From Acidobacterium sp. (GTDB lineage Bacteria; Acidobacteriota; Terriglobia; Terriglobales; Acidobacteriaceae), in contig PMAM01000206.1 of NCBI GenBank assembly GCA_003152595.1, positions 154 through 17,506 on the forward strand: DNA of 17,353 bases, read 5' to 3'. The notes under the pieces were generated by a model, which was not told the DNA's origin, ran no database searches, and saw nothing but the letters and a program-made list of their open reading frames with translations. The translations under genes and the position numbers were made by a program. Shown in pieces: positions 7,848 through 15,721 of this stretch; position 1 is the stretch's first letter; the number at the start of each line of letters is the position of its first letter.

Positions 7848-8564
7848 ATGGCACGCATCCTGATCGTCGAAGATGAAGCCAATCTCGCGCAGGGCCTGCT
7901 CTTCAATCTGCAGGCCGAGGGGCACGAGGTCAGCGTTGAAGGCGACGGCGACTCGGCCCTCAACCGCCTGCGCCGCCAGCCCTTTGACGCCGTGGTGCTC
8001 GACGTGATGCTGCCCGGCAAGAACGGATTTGAGGTGGCCACGGCTCTTCGCGCGGAGGGAAATTACGTCCCCGTCCTCATGCTCACCGCCCGCAGCCGGA
8101 GTCAGGATGTGGTGAGCGGATTCGCGGCCGGGGCGGACGACTACCTGCCCAAGCCTTTCGACCTGACGGTCCTGCTCGCGCGGCTCAACGCGCTGCTGCG
8201 GCGCATGCACTGGCCCCGCGCCCCGGAAAAGAGCCCATCTCCCCGAAACGACCCGGCGGAGTTTACCTTCGACGGCCGCCACATCGACTTCGAAGCCCTC
8301 GAACTGCACGCGCTCGGCCGCACCGTCCGCCTCACCCTCATGGAAGTGGATCTCCTGCGCCACCTCACACGCAATCGCGACCGCATCGTCTCCCGCAAGG
8401 AACTCCTCGAAGAGGTGTGGCACGTGCGCGAAGACACCGATACCCGCGCCATCGACAATTTCGTTGTGCGCCTGCGCCGCTATATCGAAGACGACCCCGC
8501 CACGCCAAAATACCTGCAGACGGTGCGCGGCGTCGGCTACCGCTTTATGCCGAACCCGGAGTAG
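7848..8564 (+). CDS. OmpR/PhoB-family response regulator
   Basis: DNA-binding partner of the adjacent kinase, 238 residues, the family's normal size. The receiver domain (1-118) has the acidic pocket E8-D9, phosphorylation site D52 (VVLDVMLPG), T80 in LMLTA and K102 in YLPKPFD. The C-terminal winged helix (about 135-236) contains LTLMEVDLLRHL, the recognition region RIVSRKELLEEVW, the TRAIDNFVVRLRRYIED segment and the terminal TVRGVGYRF wing. The gene is 3 bp after the kinase and 72 bp before a copper chaperone and Cu ATPase. This layout resembles CusR/CopR-type systems, so control of copA/copZ is a reasonable inference, not shown by sequence. Confidence 0.92.
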   Translation: MARILIVEDEANLAQGLLFNLQAEGHEVSVEGDGDSALNRLRRQPFDAVVLDVMLPGKNGFEVATALRAEGNYVPVLMLTARSRSQDVVSGFAAGADDYLPKPFDLTVLLARLNALLRRMHWPRAPEKSPSPRNDPAEFTFDGRHIDFEALELHALGRTVRLTLMEVDLLRHLTRNRDRIVSRKELLEEVWHVREDTDTRAIDNFVVRLRRYIEDDPATPKYLQTVRGVGYRFMPNPE

Positions 8565-8579
8565 AACCATGGGTGGAAC

Positions 8580-8610
8580 CTGCGCTCGCTCTGCATCCCT
8601 GGAGCCGCAG
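8580..8610 (+). other. Imperfect hairpin in the gap before the chaperone gene
   Basis: CTGCGCTC (8580-8587) can pair with GAGCCGCAG (8602-8610), an 8-bp stem with one bulged C and a 14-nt loop, in the 72-bp gap between response regulator and chaperone genes. It could tune read-through or mark an operator. No T-run follows. Confidence 0.3.
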
Positions 8611-8621
8611 CCGCATCTGCC

Positions 8622-8631
8622 AGGAGGGAGG
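8622..8631 (+). promoter_or_regulatory. Strong double Shine-Dalgarno of the chaperone gene
   Basis: AGGAGGGAGG contains two overlapping GGAGG cores, 9 and 5 nt from the ATG at 8637. It is the strongest ribosome binding site in the window and suggests high translation of the small chaperone. Confidence 0.7.
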
Positions 8632-8636
8632 ACATC

Positions 8637-8843
8637 ATGAAAGAAGTCACGCTCCGCGTGGAAAACATGCATTGCGGAGCCTGTGTGCGACGCGTGACTC
8701 AGGCGCTGGAGAAAGTCGGCGGGGTCACGGTCGATGAGGTTCGCATCGGGGCGGCTCGGATCCATGCGTCCGACGAGCTGCCGGAGACGTCTATCGTTAG
8801 CGCGCTCGAAAAGGCCGGCTATCCGGCCATCGTCGAGCGTTGA
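8637..8843 (+). CDS. copZ: Heavy-metal-associated (HMA) domain copper chaperone, CopZ-like
   Basis: A 68-residue free-standing HMA domain that would bind Cu(I) in the cytoplasm and pass it to the neighbouring ATPase. The metal site is M11-H-C13-G-A-C16, and the fold pattern VTLRVENMHC...VRRVTQALEKVGGV...ALEKAGYPAIV matches the ferredoxin-like chaperone family in full. It has a strong double Shine-Dalgarno and its stop overlaps the GAGG that probably serves the ATPase start 13 bp later, so the two are likely co-translated. The His between Met and Cys differs from the more common MTC/MSC form. Binding of a related soft metal (Ag, possibly Zn) cannot be excluded. Confidence 0.88.
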   Translation: MKEVTLRVENMHCGACVRRVTQALEKVGGVTVDEVRIGAARIHASDELPETSIVSALEKAGYPAIVER

Positions 8844-8856
8844 GGCTCAGTCAGCA

Positions 8857-11133
8857 ATGCCCGCAATCGATACAGCGACGACCGGGAAGACAACCGCGGC
8901 AGTGCCAGAGGGTGAAGTCTGCACCATCACGCTCCCCGTCATCGGCATGTCCTGCGCCGCCTGCCAGTCGCACGTCGAACGCGCGCTGCGCTCGACATCC
9001 GGCGTCAGCGACGCCACCGTTAACCTGCTCACGAACTCCGCTCGCGTGAGTTTTAATCCCGCCATCGCTAAGCCTGAGGATCTGATTGCCTCGGTGCGCG
9101 AGTCGGGCTACGACGCCACGCTGCCCGTGGACTCCGGCACGGCCCCTGTCGAGACTGCTGCGGATGAAGGTCCCCTGCGCGCGAAAGCCCTCTTCACGCT
9201 CGCTGGCGGCGTCCTCGTGATGCTGCTGATGAACGCGCACCACTGGTTTGCACCGCTGGCGCCGCTGCTGTTCGAGATTTCGCCCCGGACTCTCGAGTAC
9301 GTCATGCTTGCCATCACGCTGGCCGGCATGATCTGGGGCGGCGGCATCATCTATCGCCAGGCGTGGACCGCTGCCCTCCACGGCGGCACCAACATGAACA
9401 CGCTGGTCGCACTCGGCACCGGCGCTGCGCTCGCGTATTCCGTGGCCGCCACCACCATGCCCGGTGTCTTCCGCCGTCACGGCCTTCACGCAGACGTCTA
9501 CTACGACGCCGTCCTTCTCATCCTCGCCTTTCTCCTGCTCGGCCGCTGGCTCGATGCGCGCGCCAAACGCCGCACCCTCGACGCGCTGCACGAATTCATG
9601 AAGCTGCAGCCGCAGTCGGCGCGTGTCCTCCGCGAGGGTCGCGAAATGGAGGTTCCCCTTGCCCAGGTCGTCGCCGGTGACCTCGTCGTGCTGCGCCCTG
9701 GCGAGCGCGTCCCCGTCGACGGCATCGTTCTCTCCGGCGTCACCTCGATTGACGAATCGCTAATCACCGGTGAATCGGTGCCCGTCACGCGCAAGTCCGG
9801 CGACCGCGTGATTGGGGGCTCGCTGAACTTCGACGGCGCCATCGAGTACCGGGCCAGCTCCGTCGGCGCCGACAGTGTTCTGGGACAGATGATGCGTCTT
9901 GTCGAGGAGGCGCAGTCCTCACGCGCACCCATGCAGAAGCTTGCTGACCGGGTCAGCGCTGTCTTTGTGCCGGTGGTTCTCGGCCTTGCGGCGGCCACGT
10001 TCCTCATCTGGATCTTCGCCGGCGGCGGGTCGGGACGCGCCTTTGCTGTTGCCGTTGCCGTGCTCGTCATCGCGTGCCCCTGCGCCATGGGGCTCGCCGT
10101 TCCCGCGGCGCTGACCGTTGCCATCGGACGCGGCGCACAGCTCGGCATTCTGTTCAAAGGCGGCGAGAGCCTGGAGCGCCTCGCCCGCATCGACACCCTC
10201 GTGCTCGACAAGACCGGCACCCTTACCGAAGGCAAGCCCGAGGTCGTCGCCGTCCAGGTTCTGAACGGTGCATCGGAAAACGAGGTTCTCGCCCTGGCGG
10301 CTGCCCTCGAACAGCGCTCCGAGCATCCCCTCGCGCGCGCCATCCTCGCCGCGGCAGCAAAGCGCGGCCTCACGATTGCCGCAGCCGATGACATCCGCGC
10401 GCTCCCGGGCAAAGGCATTCAGGGTTCCGTCGCCGGGCAGCGCATCGCAGCAGGGAACTGCGCGCTTCTCGGGGACCTCGGCGTCTCGATTCCAGCAGGA
10501 ATCGCCACCGAGCCCGGCACCACGACGATGTATGTCGCGCGGGACAACACGCTGCTCGGCGTCATCGAAGCCCGCGATACCCTGCGCGCAACAGCCTCCG
10601 CGGCCATCGCCGGTCTGCGCCGCCTCGGCATTCGCAGCGCCATGCTCACCGGCGATACGCCCGCCACCGCCGAAGCCATCGCCCGTGCCGCCGGTATCGA
10701 CCAGGTCTGGGCGGGTTTGCTACCCGATCAGAAGCTGGACAAGATTCGCGAACTCCAGAGCCAGGGTCATCGTGTCGCGATGGCCGGCGACGGCATCAAC
10801 GACGCCGCAGCGATCTCCCAGGCCGACGCCGGCCTTGCCATGGGCACCGGCGCCGACCTCACCCGCGAAGCAGGCGACGCAATCCTGCTCTACGGCGAGC
10901 CGCGCCAGATCCTCGACGCCGTACTTCTCGCGCGCCAGGCGCTGCGCGTCATGCGCCAGAATCTCGGCTGGGCCTTCGGATACAACCTGCTCGGCATCCC
11001 CATCGCGGCCGGCGTGCTCTATCCGGCTTTCGGAATCCTGCTCAGTCCCGCCATCGCCAGCGCCGCTATGGCTCTCAGCTCGGTCAGCGTTCTTTCCAAC
11101 AGCCTGCGGCTGCGCGGATTCACCCCGCGATAA
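8857..11133 (+). CDS. copA: Copper-exporting P1B-type ATPase (CopA)
   Basis: Inner-membrane ATPase that pumps Cu(+) out of the cytoplasm, 758 residues. One N-terminal HMA domain carries GMSCAAC (C33, C36). Core motifs are all intact: TGES (304-307, actuator), CPC (407-409, in the membrane), DKTGT with phosphorylated D451, SEHP (H490-P491) and GDGIND (644-649). The last two helices carry GYN and a MALSS sequence, the Cu(+)/Ag(+) signature of subgroup P1B-1. The ATG at 8857 is chosen because it starts just before the HMA domain and has GAGG 11 nt upstream; the frame is open further back but overlaps the chaperone gene. The TAA stop overlaps a putative -10 box for the next gene. Confidence 0.93.
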   Translation: MPAIDTATTGKTTAAVPEGEVCTITLPVIGMSCAACQSHVERALRSTSGVSDATVNLLTNSARVSFNPAIAKPEDLIASVRESGYDATLPVDSGTAPVETAADEGPLRAKALFTLAGGVLVMLLMNAHHWFAPLAPLLFEISPRTLEYVMLAITLAGMIWGGGIIYRQAWTAALHGGTNMNTLVALGTGAALAYSVAATTMPGVFRRHGLHADVYYDAVLLILAFLLLGRWLDARAKRRTLDALHEFMKLQPQSARVLREGREMEVPLAQVVAGDLVVLRPGERVPVDGIVLSGVTSIDESLITGESVPVTRKSGDRVIGGSLNFDGAIEYRASSVGADSVLGQMMRLVEEAQSSRAPMQKLADRVSAVFVPVVLGLAAATFLIWIFAGGGSGRAFAVAVAVLVIACPCAMGLAVPAALTVAIGRGAQLGILFKGGESLERLARIDTLVLDKTGTLTEGKPEVVAVQVLNGASENEVLALAAALEQRSEHPLARAILAAAAKRGLTIAAADDIRALPGKGIQGSVAGQRIAAGNCALLGDLGVSIPAGIATEPGTTTMYVARDNTLLGVIEARDTLRATASAAIAGLRRLGIRSAMLTGDTPATAEAIARAAGIDQVWAGLLPDQKLDKIRELQSQGHRVAMAGDGINDAAAISQADAGLAMGTGADLTREAGDAILLYGEPRQILDAVLLARQALRVMRQNLGWAFGYNLLGIPIAAGVLYPAFGILLSPAIASAAMALSSVSVLSNSLRLRGFTPR

Positions 11134-11136
11134 ACT
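11131..11136 (+). promoter_or_regulatory. Putative -10 box for a leaderless lptFG transcript
   Basis: TAAACT overlaps the copA stop codon and sits 6 nt before GTG at 11143, with no Shine-Dalgarno. The box and the following GA match the arrangement at the HAD gene (TACCCTGA). The stop codon TAA itself contributes to the match, which weakens the case. Confidence 0.4.
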
Positions 11137-11142
11137 GACTTG

Positions 11143-13461
11143 GTGCGCATCCTCACCCGCTACATCCTGAAGGAAGTCGCTTCCCATGCGGGGATCGGGG
11201 GTGCCATCTTCACCTTTGTCCTTTTCATCCGCTACCTGCCGCACCTGCTGGAGATGATCGTCCGCAACAGCGCTTCGCTCGGTTCAGTCTTCGAGATCGT
11301 GGCGCTCACGCTTCCCGATATGTGCACGGTCACCATTCCCATGGCCGTGCTGGTGGGCATTTTGCTGGGCCTCAGCCGCCTGGCGGCCGACAGCGAGATA
11401 ACCGCGATGCGCGCCTCCGGCATCGGCGTGTGGAGCTTCGTCCGGGTGGTCGGAATGGTCGCTGTTGCCGCGTGGGGCGTCAGTTTGTGGAACACGCTGT
11501 ACCTCGCGCCCCGCTCGGCGGCTGCGATGATTCGCCTCGAAAATTCGCTCGCCAATGCCCAGGCTTCTTACGAGGTGCAGCCGCGCGTCTTCTACGAGGA
11601 TTTTAAGGACTACGTCCTCTATGTGCAGGACGTTCGTGCAGGCTCAGGCGCGGCCAACTGGCGCGGCATCTTCCTGGCCGATGTGACCAACCCAAACGCG
11701 CCCAAAATCACCACCGCCGACCGCGCCACCGTAGTCAACAGTCCAAACGCGAGCATCACCATGCGGCTGCGCGACGGCACCGAAAGCCAGGTCGTCCCCG
11801 ATCAGCCCAACCAGTACACCATTTCCACTTTCGGGCAGACCGACCTGCCGCTCCAGACCGGCACCCAGGAGGATGTCCGACTGGGCCGCAGCGACACGCC
11901 CATCCTTGCGATGAGCAACCACGAGCTGCTGGCGCGGACCCATCGCAGAAACGGCAGCATTTACGAAATCGAATTCGAGAAGCGTCTCGCCTACCCCGCT
12001 GCCTGTCTCGTTCTCATGCTTGTCGGTGTGCCCCTGGGAATTTCCTCGCGGCGCGGGGGCAAGGGCGCGGGTTTCGTCCTCACCATCGCCCTCGTCTTCG
12101 TCTACTACTTTCTCTCCTCCACCGGTACTGCGCTCGCCCGCCAGCACAAGATCCCTGTCTTCCTCGGCGTCTGGCAGGCCAACCTCATCTTTGCTGTGTG
12201 CGGCATCGTGCTGTTGCGCCAGATGGCGACCGGCGGAGCGGCGATTTCTGCGCTTGCCTCGCTCGGCAACTGGTTCCGGTTGCGCGCCGAGGAGTCGGCA
12301 GCGTCGTCTGGCCCCGTGAAGAGCACGGCCCGCAAACGAGCGCCCCGCGGCCGTTTCCCCCTGATTCTCGACGAGTACGTCCTTCGCGAATTCGTCCTGA
12401 CATTTGCGATGGTGCTCGTCACATTTGTCATGCTCATGCTCATCTTCACTTTTTTTGAGCTGCTCAGCGACATCATCCGCAACAAAACACCGCTGGTCAC
12501 GGTGGGTGAATACCTCATCAATCTCACGCCCAGCATGATCTACCTCATCACGCCGCTCAGTGTGCTCATTGGCGTGCTGGCCGTCTTTGGCGTCATGAAT
12601 CGCAACAGCGAGCTGACCGCGATGAAGGCCACCGGCGTCAGTCTCTACCGCATCACGGTTCCGGTCGTGGCCATCGCCGCCATTCTCTCCGTTTCGCTCT
12701 TTATGTTCGACGAGCTGTACCTGCCCCAGGCCAATCGCCGCCAGGAGGCGTTGCGCAACGTCATCAAAGGCAAACCGGCCGAAACCTTCGAACACCCAGG
12801 ACGCAAGTGGATCTTCGGCCAGCAGCATCCCGGCCAGCCCAGCCGCATCTTCTATTACGAGTACTTCGACTCCGAAATCGATACCTTCAGCAACATTTCC
12901 GTCTTCGAATTTGCCCCTGGATCTTTCAATATCTCGAGGCGCATCTTCGCCTCCACGGCTCACTGGGAACCCAACCTGAATACCTGGGTCTTTGAAGACG
13001 GCTGGGATCGCACCTTCAACGGCGCCGAGATCACCTCCTACGAGTCGTTCCCGGTCAGGACCTTCCAGCAAATTACCGAGCAGCCGGCCTACTTCAAGAA
13101 AGAAGTCCGCCAGTCGTCTGAAATGAACTTCGGCGAGCTGGCCAACTATATTCACGACCTCCGTCAGAGCGGATTCAACACCGTGCCGCTCCGCGTGCAG
13201 CTCAACCATAAGCTGGCTTATCCGCTCATCACTCTGGTCATGGCCGTGCTCGCCATCCCCTTCGCGCTTTCCATGGGCAAGCGCGGCTCTCTCTCCAGCA
13301 TCGCCATTGCCATCGGGGTTGCGATTACCTATTTCGTTGTTTCAGGATTCTTTGAGGCCATGGGCAATGTCAGCTGGCTGCCCGCGTTTCTGGCCGCCTG
13401 GTCCCCGGACTTTCTCTTCGGCCTTGCCGGAGCATATCTTCTGCTCCGGACGCCAACATAA
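11143..13461 (+). CDS. lptFG: LptF-LptG fusion, LPS export permease (YjgP/YjgQ family)
   Basis: Inner-membrane permease of the Lpt pathway, which extracts lipopolysaccharide and feeds it to the periplasmic bridge. At 772 residues it is twice the usual LptF or LptG length and contains two family units in tandem. Unit one begins ILTRYILKEV with EITAMRASG near residue 87; unit two begins ILDEYVLREF near 408 with ELTAMKATG near 490. Each half has membrane helices, a large periplasmic beta-rich region (about 130-270 and 540-690) and further helices, giving about twelve helices. The halves are joined by a basic linker (KSTARKRAPRGR). GTG at 11143 is preferred over TTG at 11140 on the -10 spacing. 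LptB and LptC are not in the window. An ABC exporter follows after 9 bp. Confidence 0.88.
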   Translation: MRILTRYILKEVASHAGIGGAIFTFVLFIRYLPHLLEMIVRNSASLGSVFEIVALTLPDMCTVTIPMAVLVGILLGLSRLAADSEITAMRASGIGVWSFVRVVGMVAVAAWGVSLWNTLYLAPRSAAAMIRLENSLANAQASYEVQPRVFYEDFKDYVLYVQDVRAGSGAANWRGIFLADVTNPNAPKITTADRATVVNSPNASITMRLRDGTESQVVPDQPNQYTISTFGQTDLPLQTGTQEDVRLGRSDTPILAMSNHELLARTHRRNGSIYEIEFEKRLAYPAACLVLMLVGVPLGISSRRGGKGAGFVLTIALVFVYYFLSSTGTALARQHKIPVFLGVWQANLIFAVCGIVLLRQMATGGAAISALASLGNWFRLRAEESAASSGPVKSTARKRAPRGRFPLILDEYVLREFVLTFAMVLVTFVMLMLIFTFFELLSDIIRNKTPLVTVGEYLINLTPSMIYLITPLSVLIGVLAVFGVMNRNSELTAMKATGVSLYRITVPVVAIAAILSVSLFMFDELYLPQANRRQEALRNVIKGKPAETFEHPGRKWIFGQQHPGQPSRIFYYEYFDSEIDTFSNISVFEFAPGSFNISRRIFASTAHWEPNLNTWVFEDGWDRTFNGAEITSYESFPVRTFQQITEQPAYFKKEVRQSSEMNFGELANYIHDLRQSGFNTVPLRVQLNHKLAYPLITLVMAVLAIPFALSMGKRGSLSSIAIAIGVAITYFVVSGFFEAMGNVSWLPAFLAAWSPDFLFGLAGAYLLLRTPT

Positions 13462-13470
13462 TCGGACGCT

Positions 13471-15234
13471 ATGTTCAAAAACCTCCAGCCCCTGCTTCCC
13501 TATATGCGCCGCTACTGGCGCGGCTATCTGTGGGGCTGTATCTGCACCGTCCTCGCCAACGCTATCTGGGTGCAGTTCCCCCGGGTCATCGGCATCGCCG
13601 TCGACGACCTCACCATCCGCGTCACCTGGAACAAGATCTTCGCCTACGCCGGCCTGCTGATCGCCGTCACCGTGGCCCACGGCATCCTGCTGTTCCTCAT
13701 GCGCTGGATCATTATCGGTATCTCGCGCGATATCGAGTTCGATCTCCGCAACAACCTCTTCGCCCAGCTCGAAAAACAGTCGGCCTCGTACTACCACGAC
13801 CATCGCACCGGCGACATCATGGCTCGCATGACCAACGACCTGAACGCGGTCCGCATGCTGCTGGGTCCGGCCATCATGTATACGGCCAACACCGTGCTGT
13901 TCTTTGCCGGCGCCGTTTACTTCCTCCTGCGCATCAGCCCCATGCTCACCCTCATGGCGCTGGCCCCCATGCCGCTGGCCAGCATTCTCATCCAGTTCAT
14001 GGGCCGCCGCATTCACGACCGCTTCGAGCGCATCCAGGCCATGTTCTCCGACATCTCCGCCCAGGCCCAGGAAAACTTCTCCGGCGCGCGGCTCGTGCGT
14101 GCCTTCGCGCAGGAGGAAGCCCAGGTCAAGGCCTTCGAGCGCTCCAACCGCGAATACATCCGCCGCGCTTTGCGTCTGGTCCGCCTCATGGGCATGCTCT
14201 GGCCCACGCTCGAATTCATGCTGGGCCTCGCCATGGTCATCTCGCTTCTGGTTGGCGGCCACCTGGTGCTTCAGCACCGCATCCCGGTCGGCGCATTTGT
14301 CGCCTTCACCACCTACATGCTCATGCTCACCTGGCCCATCATTGCCCTGGGCTATGTGGTCAATCTCTTCGAACGCGGTACCGCGTCCGTGGTGCGCATC
14401 CATGAGCTGCTCACGGCAAAGCCGGCCATCGACGACCACGACGCCGTCCTCGTCCCCGAAGCATCCGGGATCCACGGCGAAATCGAATTTCACAACCTCC
14501 ACTTCGCCTACCCGGCCTCGAATGGCCATCCCGTGGAAGTACTGCGCGGTATCTCTCTCTGCATCCCGGCCGGCAGCAGTCTCGCTCTGGTCGGCCCGAC
14601 CGGCTCCGGCAAATCCACGCTGGTCAGCCTCATCCCCCGCCTCTACGACGCTCCTCCGGGAAGCGTCCTCATCGATGGCCAGCCCATCCGCGCCTTCCAC
14701 CTCGACGCGCTGCGCGCCGCCATTGGCTTTGTTCCCCAGGAAACGTTCCTCTTCAGCAACACCATCCACGAGAACATCGCTTTCGGCGTCCCTGGAGCTG
14801 CCCCCTCGGCGGTTGTTCAGGCCGCTCAGGCGGCGCACATTCGCGAGGAATTCGAGCTGTTCCCCAATGGCTTCGAAACCCCTGTCGGCGAGCGCGGACT
14901 CACGCTGTCCGGCGGCCAGAAGCAGCGCACGGCTTTGGCTCGGGCGATTCTTCGCAATCCCCGCATCCTGATCCTCGACGACGCTTTGGCCAGCGTCGAC
15001 ACCTATACCGAAGAGCAGATCCTCGATGAGCTGCGCAGCGTCATGGCAGGACGCACCACGATTCTGATCTCCCACCGCATTTCAACCGTGCGCCACGCCG
15101 ACCGCATCGCAGTCCTGGTCCGCGGCCAAATCGCGGAGCTGGGCACCCACGAGGAACTTCTCAATCGCAATGGCTACTACGCCAGCCTGTTCCAGAAGCA
15201 GCTTCTGGAAGAAGAGCTGGCCGTCACGCATTAG
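13471..15234 (+). CDS. ABC exporter half-transporter, MdlA/YheI-like with degenerate catalytic site
   Basis: Fused membrane-plus-ATPase half transporter, 587 residues. Six helices fill about residues 1-320 and the nucleotide-binding domain about 335-587. Walker A is GPTGSGKS (375-382), the Q-loop is VPQETFLF, the signature LSGGQKQ begins at 479, Walker B is ILILDD with D503, and the H-loop histidine is H535. The residue after Walker B, normally the catalytic Glu, is Asp504 (DDALASVD). That variant, with LSGGQKQRTALARA, is typical of the inactive-site half of heterodimeric exporters (MdlA, YheI/BmrC, TM287). Position right after lptFG would suit an MsbA-like lipid flippase, but MsbA has Glu here. 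No partner half is adjacent. The start has no Shine-Dalgarno; a CATAAT box lies 8 nt upstream. Confidence 0.88.
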   Translation: MFKNLQPLLPYMRRYWRGYLWGCICTVLANAIWVQFPRVIGIAVDDLTIRVTWNKIFAYAGLLIAVTVAHGILLFLMRWIIIGISRDIEFDLRNNLFAQLEKQSASYYHDHRTGDIMARMTNDLNAVRMLLGPAIMYTANTVLFFAGAVYFLLRISPMLTLMALAPMPLASILIQFMGRRIHDRFERIQAMFSDISAQAQENFSGARLVRAFAQEEAQVKAFERSNREYIRRALRLVRLMGMLWPTLEFMLGLAMVISLLVGGHLVLQHRIPVGAFVAFTTYMLMLTWPIIALGYVVNLFERGTASVVRIHELLTAKPAIDDHDAVLVPEASGIHGEIEFHNLHFAYPASNGHPVEVLRGISLCIPAGSSLALVGPTGSGKSTLVSLIPRLYDAPPGSVLIDGQPIRAFHLDALRAAIGFVPQETFLFSNTIHENIAFGVPGAAPSAVVQAAQAAHIREEFELFPNGFETPVGERGLTLSGGQKQRTALARAILRNPRILILDDALASVDTYTEEQILDELRSVMAGRTTILISHRISTVRHADRIAVLVRGQIAELGTHEELLNRNGYYASLFQKQLLEEELAVTH

Positions 15235-15239
15235 GCGCG

Positions 15240-15701
15240 CTAGGCGGTCCAGCTCGAAGTCGCCGGCTCCCCATCCGATATCCGCGCGCCCGGCGACAAC
15301 ATCATTGCGGCAGGCGGCCCGTCGGACTCTCCCAGCATCTTCAGCGCCTCGGGATCATGCGCTGCAACGTTCCACGCGTCGCGCACATCCCGAATACAGC
15401 CAATGGCCTCTTTCAGCCGCTCCGCGGATTCCAGCCGCGAGCCTTCAAGGCATAGAGCGAACACAGCCGTGTGGAATTCCGACAACGCCCTGGCGGAGCT
15501 CCCTCCCACATCCATCCGCAGCCGCGACTGCAGGTGCGTCACGATATCGAGAACTCTCCCCACGGCTGTCCGCCGCTGGGCCACGTCGCGGGTTTCGATC
15601 GCGCCGATGGCCTGGTACAAAAAGCGCACCATCCCGTCGTACAGCGCAACGATCAGTTCCACCGGGTTCATTCCGGCGATGGTCTGCTGCTGGTAGTTCA
15701 T
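15240..15701 (-). CDS. fliS: Flagellar export chaperone FliS
   Basis: Cytoplasmic chaperone that binds the C-terminus of flagellin and holds it unpolymerised until export. The 153-residue protein has the FliS pattern: N-terminal tyrosine and glutamines (MNYQQQTIAG), then NPVELIVALYDGMVRFLYQAI, and helical stretches through about residue 120. The family usually has 120-140 residues; the extra C-terminal tail (about 125-153, Pro/Gly/Ser-rich) is probably disordered. GGAGG lies only 3 nt before the ATG, a short spacing. It starts 20 bp after fliD and so is in the same operon. It ends 5 bp from the stop of the convergent ABC gene, leaving no room for a separate terminator. Confidence 0.88.
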   Translation of the reverse strand: MNYQQQTIAGMNPVELIVALYDGMVRFLYQAIGAIETRDVAQRRTAVGRVLDIVTHLQSRLRMDVGGSSARALSEFHTAVFALCLEGSRLESAERLKEAIGCIRDVRDAWNVAAHDPEALKMLGESDGPPAAMMLSPGARISDGEPATSSWTA

Positions 15702-15721
15702 GGTCCTCCGACGCTTAACCG

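Noticed and set aside
8734..8856. N-terminal extension of CopA overlapping the chaperone gene
   Set aside because: The extension is Arg/Ser-rich shadow sequence; ATG 8857 with GAGG upstream begins right before the HMA domain.
11644..13209. 521-codon - strand frame opposite lptFG
   Set aside because: Composition (Asp/Glu/Gly/His-rich, no domain) is that of an antisense shadow; the + strand encodes a full LptF-LptG.
13457..13462. CATAAT as a firm promoter for the ABC gene
   Set aside because: The hexamer includes the lptFG stop codon TAA and the 8-nt distance is less fitting than at 1636 and 11131, so it is mentioned only as supporting context.
13342..15075. 577-codon - strand frame opposite the ABC exporter
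   Set aside because: No recognisable domains and strongly biased composition; the + strand holds all ABC motifs.
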